Shown here: positions 1-8,292 of the stretch, in pieces | Layout of the letters: each line of letters begins with the position of its first letter | Numbering within the stretch: the stretch's first letter is position 1 | NCBI RefSeq assembly: GCF_000379425.1 | Contig: NZ_KB902237.1 | Location: 1-64,000, forward strand | Reading direction: 5' to 3' | DNA: 64,000 nt | Origin: Corynebacterium lubricantis DSM 45231 | Lineage (GTDB): Bacteria; Actinomycetota; Actinomycetes; Mycobacteriales; Mycobacteriaceae | Translations under genes and position numbers: made by a program | The notes under the pieces: model-generated | Told to the model about the DNA's origin: nothing | Seen by the model: the letters and a program-made list of their open reading frames with translations, nothing else | The model's database searches: none

Positions 1-135
1 GACCTGGTCGGCTTGGGCGGACAGCAGGAGGTTGATGGTGTCCTGGAGCATCTGGCGCATCAGATCGGGTGAGGCTTGGGCCAGCAGGTCGTCGAGGTAT
101 CCGGTGGGGTCGATATGATTGGGCGCGGAGGCCAT
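1..135 (-). CDS. IS256-family (mutator-type) transposase, N-terminal fragment
   Basis: The first 45 codons are visible, beginning MASAPNHIDPTGYLDDLLAQ and continuing with a predicted helical stretch (SPDLMRQMLQDTINLLL). This N-terminus is typical of IS256/Mutator DDE transposases, in which a short helical leader precedes the catalytic core. The ATG at 133-135 has an AGGA-type ribosome site a few bases upstream (GAAAGGACACC). The catalytic DDE residues lie beyond the window, so activity cannot be judged. The family call rests on the N-terminus and on the element end next to it. Confidence 0.72.
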   Translation of the reverse strand, partial: MASAPNHIDPTGYLDDLLAQASPDLMRQMLQDTINLLLSAQADQV

Positions 136-250
136 CGTTGGTGTCCTTTCGAGGATGTGTAGGAGCTGAGTCGAAAGGTACCGCGGTGGTCTCCTTGCTG
201 GTCGGCAGGGGGGGTTCACCAGGCGGTAGCTGTACACCACACTATTGGAC
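1..250 (-). mobile_element. IS256-family insertion sequence, left part cut by the window edge
   Basis: This is the promoter-side end of an insertion sequence whose transposase runs leftward out of the window. The outer tip lies near 246-251. Read inward on the minus strand it begins about GCGTCCAATAGTGTGGTG and continues TACAGC, which resembles the ends of actinobacterial IS256-type elements. Immediately beyond it the sequence becomes the interior of a fructose-1-phosphate kinase gene, so the element has inserted into fruK. The exact inverted repeat and any target duplication cannot be fixed because the other end is not in view. Confidence 0.7.
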
Positions 251-678
251 GCAACCCGATTATTAAGCCCAACGGTTTAGAACTCGGCCAACTTACCGGA
301 CACGACGGGATACGCCTGGAAAAAGCAGCCGAACAAGGAGACTTCTCCCCTGCGCTCAACGCTGCCGAACCACTGCTTCAGCAAGGCGTGCAAGAAATAG
401 TGCTCACCCTCGGTGGAGCCGGAGCCCTGTTGATAACTTCTGAAGGCGCATGGAAGGCTACACCGCCCCCTACTACCGTTTCTTCCACCGTCGGAGCCGG
501 AGATTGTTCACTGGCGGGGTATCTCATTGCCCGACAGCAAGGGTTGTCTCCCGCAGAGTGCCTGCGCAGCGCAGTTGCCTATGGATCAGCCGCAGCAGCA
601 CTTCCCGGCACCCAGATTCCTGTTCCCAGCGAGGTCAATTTCACCGAAACCCTCGTTTCCCCGATTCCCGCTCAATAA
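250..678 (+). pseudogene. fruK: 1-phosphofructokinase (FruK), 5' end removed by the IS insertion
   Basis: About 142 codons of the C-terminal half of a PfkB-family sugar kinase remain. Visible family features are IIKPNGLELGQLTG (substrate-lid region), VLTLGGAGALL, and the PfkB signature with its catalytic Asp in VSSTVGAGDCSLAGYL. FruK phosphorylates fructose 1-phosphate to fructose 1,6-bisphosphate, the step after PTS uptake of fructose. The reading frame is open up to the insertion-sequence tip, where homology stops abruptly, so the first half of roughly 320 residues is absent. The remnant lacks the N-terminal substrate and ATP site residues and should be inactive. It sits just ahead of ptsF, as in other corynebacteria. 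Confidence 0.85.
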
Positions 679-698
679 AAACGCCCACAAAAGGATTG

Positions 699-2789
699 AT
701 GGCAATGAATGCACCATTAATTACCACTGACTTGGTCAACCTGGACGTCGACTTTGGCTCCACGCCGGAAAGCGTCATTACTTTACTCGCCGAAACGGTT
801 GCAACGGCTGGTCGCGCCGTCGACGCCGGAATCTTAGCCTCCGATGCGCTCGCACGAGAATCCCAAGCTCCGACAGGTGTCAACGGTCGCGTCGCAATTC
901 CCCACTGTCGATCTGAGGCAGTCAGCGAACCTACCCTCGCATTTGCCAGGTTAAACCGCGCGGTCGACTTCGGTGGACCCGACGGGGATGCCGAGCTGGT
1001 ATTTCTTATCGCTGCCCCAGCTGGCGGCGGTAAGGAACACATGAAGATCCTGTCCAAACTCGCGCGGGCCCTGGTCCGAGGCACCTTTTTGGAGCAGCTC
1101 CGCAACGCGACAACAGAACAAGAGATCGTCGACGCGGTTCTTGAAGTGACATCGGCGGAGAAAAAGCCCAAAGAAGCAGCAGCGGCTACTGCAGCAACAG
1201 GTGCCGCAGCGGCCACGGCGTCGTCGACAAGCGAAAAAGCGAAAACCACCATCGTCGCTGTCACTGCCTGCCCCACCGGCATCGCGCATACGTATATGGC
1301 CGCTGATTCGCTGCAACAGGCGGCGGACGCGCGTGACGATGTGGAATTGTACGTGGAAACGCAGGGCTCTTCGGGTGGCGAACAGCTTGATCCGACCATC
1401 ATTAATCGAGCCGACGCGGTGATCTTCGCCGTCGATGTCGCTGTGCGCGATAAATCACGCTTTGCGGGCAAGCCAGTCTTGCAGACCCCCGTCAAGCGTG
1501 GCATCAACGAGCCCAATGAAATGCTTGACGAGGCCATCGCCGCGGCGCACAACCCATCGGCGCCACGGGTAGCGGCAAGTGCCTCTGAGGGCAGCGAGAC
1601 TGCCACGCAGGGCGAAAGCTGGCCGAAGCGGATTCAGCAGGCTGTGATGACTGGTGTGTCCTACATGGTGCCGTTCGTGGCGGCCGGCGGCTTGCTTCTC
1701 GCACTCGGCTTCTTGGTCGGCGGCTACGACGTGGCCAATGGCTGGCAAGCGATTTCTACCGGATATTCCGTGGGTAGTCTGCCCGGCCACGAGGTCATGG
1801 TCGATGGCACGATGGTCACCTTTGAACGCTCGGGTCTTGCCCTGTATCTCGGCGCGGTCCTCTTTGCCATTGGCCAGGCGGCCATGGGATTCGTGGTGGC
1901 TGCGCTCTCCGGTTATACCGCCTACTCGCTCGCGGGCAGACCTGGTATCGCACCTGGCTTCGTCGGCGGCGCAATTTCCGTGGCTCTCGGTGCGGGCTTC
2001 ATCGGCGGTCTGATTACCGGTATTCTCGCAGGTCTTGTGGCCTACTGGATCGGTAGTTGGAAGGTCCCATCCTGGCTGCGATCTCTCATGCCAGTGGTGA
2101 TCATCCCGCTGCTGACCTCTCTGATTGTTGGCCTGGTCATGTACCTCTTCCTTGGTCGCCCACTCGAGGCACTGATGACGGGACTGACCGATTGGCTCAG
2201 CTCCATGTCTGGTTCGTCGGCGGTGCTGCTGGGTATCATCATCGGCCTGATGATGTGTTTCGACCTGGGTGGCCCCGTGAACAAGGCGGCCTACCTCTTC
2301 GGTACCGCTGGCCTGTCGGCTGGCACCGAGGCCAGCTTCCAGATCATGGCCGCGGTTATGCTTAGTGGCATGGTCCCACCGATCGCCTTGTCGGTGGCAA
2401 CCTGGCTGCGCAAGAACCTGTTTACGCCAGCGGAGCAGGAGAACGGCAAGTCCGCGTGGCTGCTCGGTCTGTCCTTTGTCTCCGAGGGTGCCATCCCGTT
2501 CGCTGCAGCTGACCCGTTCCGTGTGATTCCTTCGATGATGCTCGGCGGCGCCGTCACGGGTGCCGTGTCCATGGCACTCGGTGTCGGATCGCGCGCTCCT
2601 CATGGCGGTATCTTCGTCATCTTCGCCATCAGCCCGTGGTGGGGTGCCATCATCGCCTTGCTCGCAGGCATCGTCGTTTCTGCGGTGGCCGTCATCGTCA
2701 TGAAGCAAGTTTGGCCGAACAAGGCTGTCGAGCAAGCCGCCGAGGAGGCAGCTCATCAAGAACACGATGCGGTAACGGCTGCCGCTTAA
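699..2789 (+). CDS. ptsF: PTS fructose permease EIIABC
   Basis: This 696-residue enzyme II takes phosphate from HPr and phosphorylates fructose while importing it across the inner membrane. Domains in order: an EIIA domain with phospho-acceptor His69 (RVAIPHCRS), an Ala/Thr-rich linker (about 155-180), an EIIB domain with Cys191 (VTACPTGIAHTYM), and a multi-helix EIIC domain from about residue 310 containing a GGPVNKAAY motif. The ATG at 699 has AAAGG five bases upstream; a second ATG at 705 is also possible. A much longer open frame begins upstream but overlaps fruK. Length matches the 688-residue C. glutamicum PtsF. With fruK truncated just upstream, fructose 1-phosphate made here may have no dedicated kinase. 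Confidence 0.95.
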   Translation: MAMNAPLITTDLVNLDVDFGSTPESVITLLAETVATAGRAVDAGILASDALARESQAPTGVNGRVAIPHCRSEAVSEPTLAFARLNRAVDFGGPDGDAELVFLIAAPAGGGKEHMKILSKLARALVRGTFLEQLRNATTEQEIVDAVLEVTSAEKKPKEAAAATAATGAAAATASSTSEKAKTTIVAVTACPTGIAHTYMAADSLQQAADARDDVELYVETQGSSGGEQLDPTIINRADAVIFAVDVAVRDKSRFAGKPVLQTPVKRGINEPNEMLDEAIAAAHNPSAPRVAASASEGSETATQGESWPKRIQQAVMTGVSYMVPFVAAGGLLLALGFLVGGYDVANGWQAISTGYSVGSLPGHEVMVDGTMVTFERSGLALYLGAVLFAIGQAAMGFVVAALSGYTAYSLAGRPGIAPGFVGGAISVALGAGFIGGLITGILAGLVAYWIGSWKVPSWLRSLMPVVIIPLLTSLIVGLVMYLFLGRPLEALMTGLTDWLSSMSGSSAVLLGIIIGLMMCFDLGGPVNKAAYLFGTAGLSAGTEASFQIMAAVMLSGMVPPIALSVATWLRKNLFTPAEQENGKSAWLLGLSFVSEGAIPFAAADPFRVIPSMMLGGAVTGAVSMALGVGSRAPHGGIFVIFAISPWWGAIIALLAGIVVSAVAVIVMKQVWPNKAVEQAAEEAAHQEHDAVTAAA

Positions 2790-2814
2790 GTTGCCACCGA
2801 CCGCCTTTAAATCA

Positions 2815-2836
2815 CCTAGAATCGACCTAGGATCGA
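2815..2836 (+). repeat. Tandem 11-bp repeat ahead of ptsH
   Basis: Two adjacent copies, CCTAGAATCGA and CCTAGGATCGA, differ at one base and lie 30 bases ahead of the ptsH start codon. The 11-bp spacing puts both copies on the same face of the helix, as expected for a tandem operator or part of a promoter. The overlapping hexamer TAGAAT (2817-2822) could be a -10 element. Function is inferred only. Confidence 0.45.
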
Positions 2837-2866
2837 GAATAAATACCCTACGAAAGGAATCTCACT

Positions 2867-3133
2867 ATGGCCTCCAAGACTGTGAAGGTTGGCTCCTCTG
2901 TTGGATTGCACGCCCGTCCTGCTACCGTCATCGCCGAGGAAGCAGCCAAGTACGACGATGAAATTTTGATCACCCTCGCTTCCGATGAGGACGAGGAGGC
3001 CGATGCTGCATCGTCTTTGATGATCATGGCGCTTGGCGCCGAGCAGGGCGATGAGGTTATCGTCTCCTCCGATAACGCGGAGGCCGTAAACACGATTGCT
3101 GCACTGATCGAGTCGGACCTCGACGCAGAGTAA
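2867..3133 (+). CDS. ptsH: Phosphocarrier protein HPr
   Basis: This 88-residue cytoplasmic protein carries phosphate from enzyme I to the sugar-specific EIIs. The active-site His15 lies in the canonical motif VGLHARPAT. The Ser-containing segment that aligns with the Ser46 region of Firmicute HPr reads AASSLMIMALG. The ATG follows a good AAAGGA ribosome site. It sits 77 bases after ptsF and is followed by a strong terminator, so it probably ends the fruK-ptsF-ptsH unit and may also have its own promoter. HPr serves all PTS sugars, so losing fruK upstream need not disable it. Confidence 0.96.
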   Translation: MASKTVKVGSSVGLHARPATVIAEEAAKYDDEILITLASDEDEEADAASSLMIMALGAEQGDEVIVSSDNAEAVNTIAALIESDLDAE

Positions 3134-3150
3134 GATTTCGCTTCACGACG

Positions 3151-3196
3151 AATCCCCCGCCGAGCACCCTTTCGGGCCGCTTAGCGGGGGATTTCT
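3151..3196 (+). terminator. Rho-independent terminator after ptsH
   Basis: Perfect 10-bp outer stem AATCCCCCGC (3151-3160) with GCGGGGGATT (3184-3193), enclosing a smaller CCC/GGG hairpin and followed by TTTCTGT. It separates ptsH from the convergent uracil permease gene. Confidence 0.8.
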
Positions 3197-3207
3197 GTGT
3201 GCATAAG

Positions 3208-4512
3208 TTAGTTATAGAACTTTGCGCCCTGCTGGCCTTCTCCGAACGTGGTGTAGGCCCACTTCATGATCGGGTAGAGCACGATGATGCCCACTGATCC
3301 CAGTGCGATGCCCTCGAGGGGAACGCCGCCGATGGTGATGGAGAGGTTACCAATACCCACGACCATGGCCACGGCCGCCGCGGTGAGGTTGACGGGATTA
3401 TTGAAGTTGACGTTATTGTCCTGCCAGATGCGCACACCCAGCATGCCGATTAGGCCGTAGAGCACCAAACACGCTCCGCCGAGGACGCCGGAGGGAATGG
3501 TGAAAATCAGGGCACCAAACTTCGGGATGAACGCAAGCATGATCGCGAAAATCGCCGCGACCCAATATGCCGCCGTGGAATAGACGCGGGTTGCCGCCAT
3601 TACTCCGATGTTCTCGGCGTAGGTCGTGGTACCCGAACCACCGAAGCTGCCCGCCAACGTGGTGGCAATACCGTCGCCGATCAGGGCGTCGCCGGCAAGA
3701 TCATCGAGGTCAGTCTTCGTCATTTCCGAGACCGCCTTGACGTGGCCGACGTTCTCGGCGATCAGCACCACCACGACAGGAATAGTGACCAGGATTGCCG
3801 GGATGGCCAACGACGGTGTGAAGTCCGGGATATGGAATGTGGGTAGACCGATCCAGGCAGCGTCCGCGATGGTTTGAGCTGCGTCGTCAGCAATATTGCC
3901 CGTCAGTGCGGCGAACACCCAGCCCACGACCACGCCGATGAGGATGGACAGGCGCGTCGCCATTCCGCGGGTAGCCACGGTAAAGAAAATGATGGTAGCC
4001 AAGGTCACCACGGCTACCAGCGGCTGCGTTTCGACATTGGCCACAGCGGTCGGCGCCAGGTTGAATCCGATCAAGGCGACGATCGCTCCAGTCACCGCCG
4101 GCGGCATGACCGCATCGATGACCTTCTTGCCCAGCGCCTTCACGATGAAGCCGACGATGATCAGCAGAACACCGGTGGCGAAGACACCAGCGATCTGCGC
4201 CCCCACTCCGTATTGTGCCGACGCCGTCAAAGGCGCGATGAAGGCAAACGACGAACCCAGATACGAAGGCAGCCGGTTCCGGGTCAGCAACAAGAAAATG
4301 ATCGTGCCCACACCCGAGAACAGCAGCGTGGTGTTGACGGGGAAACCCGTCAACGTTGGTACCAAAAGTGTGGCACCGAACATTGCAACAACGTGTTGCA
4401 TGCCGATGCCAATCGTGCGGGGCCAACTCAGCCGCTCGTTGGGAGCGACCACGGCCCCTGGAAGTACTTTCTTGCCGTCGCCGTGGAGGTCCCAGCTCAT
4501 TTTATTAGTCAC
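3208..4512 (-). CDS. uraA: Uracil permease (NCS2 nucleobase:cation symporter)
   Basis: A 434-residue membrane protein with about 12-14 hydrophobic segments. NCS2 hallmarks are an N-terminal QHVVAMFGATLLVP segment, a central VVLIAENVGHVKAV motif (the NCS2 substrate-binding helix with its acidic residue), and GSFGGSGTTTYAENIGVMAATRVYS. The last of these matches the UraA/PyrP branch rather than xanthine or urate carriers. The likely function is proton-coupled uracil uptake. It begins with GTG overlapping the hflX stop (GTGA, 4 bases), so it is translationally coupled to hflX. Uracil as substrate is inferred from family motifs. Confidence 0.88.
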   Translation of the reverse strand: MTNKMSWDLHGDGKKVLPGAVVAPNERLSWPRTIGIGMQHVVAMFGATLLVPTLTGFPVNTTLLFSGVGTIIFLLLTRNRLPSYLGSSFAFIAPLTASAQYGVGAQIAGVFATGVLLIIVGFIVKALGKKVIDAVMPPAVTGAIVALIGFNLAPTAVANVETQPLVAVVTLATIIFFTVATRGMATRLSILIGVVVGWVFAALTGNIADDAAQTIADAAWIGLPTFHIPDFTPSLAIPAILVTIPVVVVLIAENVGHVKAVSEMTKTDLDDLAGDALIGDGIATTLAGSFGGSGTTTYAENIGVMAATRVYSTAAYWVAAIFAIMLAFIPKFGALIFTIPSGVLGGACLVLYGLIGMLGVRIWQDNNVNFNNPVNLTAAAVAMVVGIGNLSITIGGVPLEGIALGSVGIIVLYPIMKWAYTTFGEGQQGAKFYN

Positions 4513-6065
4513 GAATCATAATTATCATCCAGATCCTGTTCCACAACAAACTCTACGAGCTGTTCAGCGAGCACCTGAGGCAGTCGAACGTCGATAAGCG
4601 TGCCCTCTGCTTGATGCTCTTCACTGCGGACGGTGCCTTCTTCGTGCACGCGCGAGACAATATCGCCTCTGGTGTACGGCACCAATAAGGAGACGTGGCG
4701 ATCAAGCGTGTTGAGGAATTGTTCGATGCGCGCTTCGAGCTCATCGATCCCCTCGCCGGTCAGCGCCGAGACGTAAACAACGTTGTGTGTGTCCGCGAGC
4801 GCATGGCGCACCTCCGCCAGCGTCAGAGGATCTGCTGCATCCACCTTGTTGACCACGATGATCTCCGGTGGTGCCTCTTCGCCAGTGTCCCGGACAATAT
4901 CGGAAATCACCGTGTTCACCGCCTCGATCTGCTTCAGCGGGAACGCATCGGAACCGTCGACGACGTGGAGCATCAGATCCGCACCGAGGACTTCCTCCAG
5001 CGTCGACTTGAACGCTTCGATCAGCTGCGTCGGCAGGTGACGCACGAAACCGACGGTATCGGTGATCACGATCGAGCGACCATCAGCGATCTGCGCCTTA
5101 CGGGTTGCAGGGTCCAGGGTGGCAAAGAGCGCGTCCTCGACGAGAACGCCGGCGTCGGTCATCGCATTAATTAACGACGATTTACCGGCGTTGGTGTAGC
5201 CCGCAATAGCAATCTTGGGCAGCGTCGATTGCTGACGCTTCGCGCGCTTAATGTCGCGGGACGTCTTCATCGAGGCGAGTTCCTTGCGGATCTTCGCCAT
5301 TTCAGTGCGCAGTCGGCGACGATCCGACTCAATGCGTGTTTCACCGGGACCACGCAGGCCCACGCCACCATTCGAACCAGCTCGACCACCGGCCTGACGC
5401 GACAGGTTGCCACCCCAACCACGAGTTCGCGTGTAGAGATACTGCATCTGCGCCAGCGAAACCTGTGCTTTACCCTCTTTAGACTTTGCGTGCTGCGCGA
5501 AGATATCCAGAATCAGCATGGTGCGGTCAATGACCTTGGTCTTGAGTGCTTCCTCGAGCGCGACCAGCTGACCTGGGGAAAGTTCACCGTCGACCACGAC
5601 GGTATCCGCGCACGTGGCCTCAACAATACTGCGCAGATCCTTCACCTTACCGGAGCCAATATAGGTACCCGGATCGGGTTTGTCGCGCTTTTGGTACAGC
5701 AGTTCCACAACTTCGGCGCCGGCCGTTTCAGCCAGTGCTGCTAGCTCATCCATGTTGGCTTCTACCTCGGCGGTAGTGCCTTCTGTCCACACACCCACCA
5801 AAATGACCTGCTCGAGGCGCAGTTTACGATACTCAACTTCGTAAATGTCCTGCGCGTCCTGGGAGCGCACGGACTCCGAGCGCTCGACTCGGCGAAAAGC
5901 ATTACGGGCTTCCAGATCGAGTTCGCCGACTGTTGGGCTCATCAGACCGCCAAGATCTACACCCGGGTCCTCTGCCTTATCTGGTTGTGGTGCGTTGTGA
6001 CGAAACGCGTGCTCCAACAATTCATCATGAGTGGAGCGGTCACGATTTGTAGACGATTGAGTCAT
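4509..6065 (-). CDS. hflX: Ribosome-associated GTPase HflX
   Basis: 518 residues. The N-terminal HflX domain has the glycine-rich segment DPGTYIGSGKVKDL (about 132-144) and is followed by a coiled helical region. The GTPase domain has G1 GYTNAGKS (289-296), G3 DTVGF and G4 NKVD. HflX splits stalled or stressed 70S ribosomes into subunits and binds the 50S subunit. The N-terminal extension of about 60 polar residues is common in actinobacteria. It is transcribed away from the gene at 6216 and overlaps the uracil permease downstream. Confidence 0.95.
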   Translation of the reverse strand: MTQSSTNRDRSTHDELLEHAFRHNAPQPDKAEDPGVDLGGLMSPTVGELDLEARNAFRRVERSESVRSQDAQDIYEVEYRKLRLEQVILVGVWTEGTTAEVEANMDELAALAETAGAEVVELLYQKRDKPDPGTYIGSGKVKDLRSIVEATCADTVVVDGELSPGQLVALEEALKTKVIDRTMLILDIFAQHAKSKEGKAQVSLAQMQYLYTRTRGWGGNLSRQAGGRAGSNGGVGLRGPGETRIESDRRRLRTEMAKIRKELASMKTSRDIKRAKRQQSTLPKIAIAGYTNAGKSSLINAMTDAGVLVEDALFATLDPATRKAQIADGRSIVITDTVGFVRHLPTQLIEAFKSTLEEVLGADLMLHVVDGSDAFPLKQIEAVNTVISDIVRDTGEEAPPEIIVVNKVDAADPLTLAEVRHALADTHNVVYVSALTGEGIDELEARIEQFLNTLDRHVSLLVPYTRGDIVSRVHEEGTVRSEEHQAEGTLIDVRLPQVLAEQLVEFVVEQDLDDNYDS

Positions 6066-6153
6066 TCAGTCCTTTATGTTTTGAAATACAACCACGGTCT
6101 TTCACCATGGGGTTCTATCTATTTTAACCGACAACTGATTGATTCTGTTCCCA

Positions 6154-6172
6154 GATACTATCCGGATACTAT
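6154..6172. promoter_or_regulatory. Paired GATACTAT repeat between hflX and the next gene
   Basis: Two identical octamers, GATACTAT at 6154-6161 and 6165-6172, start 11 bp apart in the divergent promoter region between hflX (minus) and the Cys-tailed protein (plus). TACTAT is close to a corynebacterial -10 hexamer, so the repeat may be two promoter elements or an operator. This is inference only. Confidence 0.35.
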
Positions 6173-6215
6173 TCTGTTATTTTTACTTTCCACGTCGCCG
6201 GGTAAGATGCAAATC

Positions 6216-6953
6216 ATGAGTAGCGACCTGTTAAGCATCGGCCTGAAGTATGACAAGTGGCAGGACGCGGTGGAAGCCGCAATTGCCACCAATAACCTCG
6301 CAGTCACTGGCGAGGTGCGGGGCGGTCAGCTTGTTCAATTCACCGATGGCTCCGGCGCCCAGATCAACATCCTCGCCGTTGAGCCTTTTGCCACCTACGC
6401 GGGATTTGAGTCCAGTACCCGCACCAACGCGCACGTCACCATGCTCAACGACGTTGTTGCCTTCTGCGATATCTTAGATCCTTTTGGCAATGTGATCACC
6501 AGCGTTACCGTCAACCTCGCACAGGGCCCATTGCTCGCTGACGAGGACACCCAAGAATGGCAAGAGCTGGGTGTTACGGCCCTGGCCATTGAGCCAAAGT
6601 TCTACGCCGACGCCGACGAGTACTTGGCTGAGACCGGAGACGTGCTGGGCATGATCATCTCTGAGGGCGCGCAGGCAGTGGCCGCAGGTAACGGCAGCAT
6701 CGTGCCTGACGCATCCGCTTCATTCTCCGCCCGTGTACTCGAAGCTGAGTACCGCAATAACCAGCTCACCGGCCAGCGTTTTATCCACGCCTCCGTTGAC
6801 GGCGCCTTCCCCTTCGATGTGTGCCTCCCAGACGGTCAGCTCCCTCAGCGCGATTCCGTGATTGCCGGTACTGCCCTGCTGACCGGTGCACTCGTCCAGG
6901 CCGCTGGTGGCTGTGGTGGGTGTGGCGACAGCTGTGGCTGTGGCGGACACTAA
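6216..6953 (+). CDS. Conserved hypothetical protein with a Cys-rich C-terminal tail
   Basis: I do not recognise a named family. The 245-residue protein has no signal peptide or membrane segment and appears soluble, with alternating strand-like segments and an acidic middle. Its striking feature is the last 15 residues, GGCGGCGDSCGCGGH, with four Cys and a terminal His. Such a cluster suits metal or Fe-S binding, or redox chemistry. The chosen ATG gives MSSDLLSIGLKYD; an ATG three codons upstream (6207) is equally possible. It is divergent from hflX and lies 23 bases ahead of a small membrane protein, probably in one transcript. Function unknown. Confidence 0.8.
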   Translation: MSSDLLSIGLKYDKWQDAVEAAIATNNLAVTGEVRGGQLVQFTDGSGAQINILAVEPFATYAGFESSTRTNAHVTMLNDVVAFCDILDPFGNVITSVTVNLAQGPLLADEDTQEWQELGVTALAIEPKFYADADEYLAETGDVLGMIISEGAQAVAAGNGSIVPDASASFSARVLEAEYRNNQLTGQRFIHASVDGAFPFDVCLPDGQLPQRDSVIAGTALLTGALVQAAGGCGGCGDSCGCGGH

Positions 6954-6976
6954 ACCCGCACGCGTTTCTTAGAATC

Positions 6977-7495
6977 ATGTCTACTCGCGGCGACATTGTG
7001 AAAGTGCTGGCGTTCACGCTGGCCATCATGGTCGCCGTGCTTTTTATTGCCCGGTTCGGGGTCGCCGGCATCGCTATCGCAGTAGTGATCGGCATCGGGG
7101 CCATCTATATAGCCCGTCGCAGCGCTGGGTCATCCGATCCCGAAATCACCGGGCTGCGTGCGTCTTTGGCCATTACTCGCGACGATATCAACGACGTCAT
7201 CGACGAGTATGACACCTTTCTCCATGGTTCCTCCACAGAGGCAATCGCCGACAGAACGCTACATTATCCAGCCCTCGCCGAGGATAATTCGGAAGAACCC
7301 GCAATTGTGGACTTCAAACTCCGGGTCAGCGCGGCTCGGCGCTTCAGCTCGCGGATCGATGCGCATCTCGCCGATCCGACGCTGAGCAAGGAAGCCCTTG
7401 AACGCCTGCTTGCAGTCAGCGACGAGCGCGTGGCCGAGCTCGCGCTCTCATGGGCAGATGCTCGTCGTGCAGCGAAGCGACTCGGCCCGAGCTAA
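6977..7495 (+). CDS. Small conserved membrane protein, function unknown
   Basis: 172 residues. Two adjacent hydrophobic helices near the N-terminus (about 8-26 and 28-45) form a hairpin anchor. A cytoplasmic helical domain of about 120 residues follows, ending [15 protein letters not shown]. No catalytic motif is seen. The ATG at 6977 is preferred because the longer open frame overlaps the previous gene. It follows the Cys-tailed protein by 23 bases and runs tail-to-tail into dapF with a few bases of overlap and no visible terminator. Confidence 0.8.
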   Translation: MSTRGDIVKVLAFTLAIMVAVLFIARFGVAGIAIAVVIGIGAIYIARRSAGSSDPEITGLRASLAITRDDINDVIDEYDTFLHGSSTEAIADRTLHYPALAEDNSEEPAIVDFKLRVSAARRFSSRIDAHLADPTLSKEALERLLAVSDERVAELALSWADARRAAKRLGPS

Positions 7496-8292
7496 AAAGA
7501 AGCACGCCCGCGCGCAACAATGCGCGAAGGACCGGTCATGATGGCGTTGTCGTCGTGAAGCGCGACGTGCACGGCGCCACCAGGGACATTGACGACGACT
7601 TCTCCGTCCTCAATGCCAGCGTCAGCCAATGCCGCGCGTGCGGACGCAACGGTGCCTGTGCCGCATGACCTGGTCTCCCCGACCCCGCGTTCCCAGACCC
7701 GCATGTGTACTGCGCCATCGGTGAGTTCGGTGAGGATCTCCACGTTGACAGCTTCGGGGAAGAATTCGGAGTCGAACACTGGTTGCTCGAAATCCATCTC
7801 TGCCAGCGACTCCTTGGTGAGACCGGGGATGACGGCGGCAAGATGTGGGTTGCCCACATCGACGCCGATGCCGGCGAAATCTCGGCCCGCCATTTGTGCG
7901 GTGGACACACCCGTGACCTCGACAGAGCCCATGTCCACCTGAACCTCGGCATGCTCCGCATCGGCCGAGAGCACCTTAATATGTTTGAGGCCAGCCCTGG
8001 TGGCAACGTCAAACTCGGAGGACTTCTCCAGGCCTTCGGCGACAAGAACGTGGGAAAACACCCGGATGCCGTTACCGCACATCTCGGCAATGGAACCATC
8101 CGCATTGCGGTAGTCCATGAACCAATGCCCATCCTGCGTGGTCACGCGCAAAAGACCATCGCCGCCGATGCCGGCGCGGCGGTCGCACAACAATGCGACC
8201 TGCTCCTGGCTAAGATCCAGTGCGTTGTCGGTATCGATGAGCACGACAAAGTCGTTTTCGGTGCCGTGGCCTTTGAGGAAGTCGATTTTCAC
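7492..8292 (-). CDS. dapF: Diaminopimelate epimerase
   Basis: This 266-residue cofactor-independent racemase converts LL- to meso-diaminopimelate for peptidoglycan and lysine. The two catalytic cysteines are visible in MCGNGIR and SCGTGT. Other family motifs are [13 protein letters not shown] and GNPHLA. The GTG start at 8292 overlaps the miaA stop codon (GTGA) and gives [10 protein letters not shown], the usual N-terminus; a longer frame starting at 8373 would lie inside miaA. It is the last gene of a tightly overlapping unit with the LigB-like gene and miaA. dapA and dapB of the same pathway lie near 36 kb. Confidence 0.95.
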   Translation of the reverse strand: MKIDFLKGHGTENDFVVLIDTDNALDLSQEQVALLCDRRAGIGGDGLLRVTTQDGHWFMDYRNADGSIAEMCGNGIRVFSHVLVAEGLEKSSEFDVATRAGLKHIKVLSADAEHAEVQVDMGSVEVTGVSTAQMAGRDFAGIGVDVGNPHLAAVIPGLTKESLAEMDFEQPVFDSEFFPEAVNVEILTELTDGAVHMRVWERGVGETRSCGTGTVASARAALADAGIEDGEVVVNVPGGAVHVALHDDNAIMTGPSRIVARGRASF

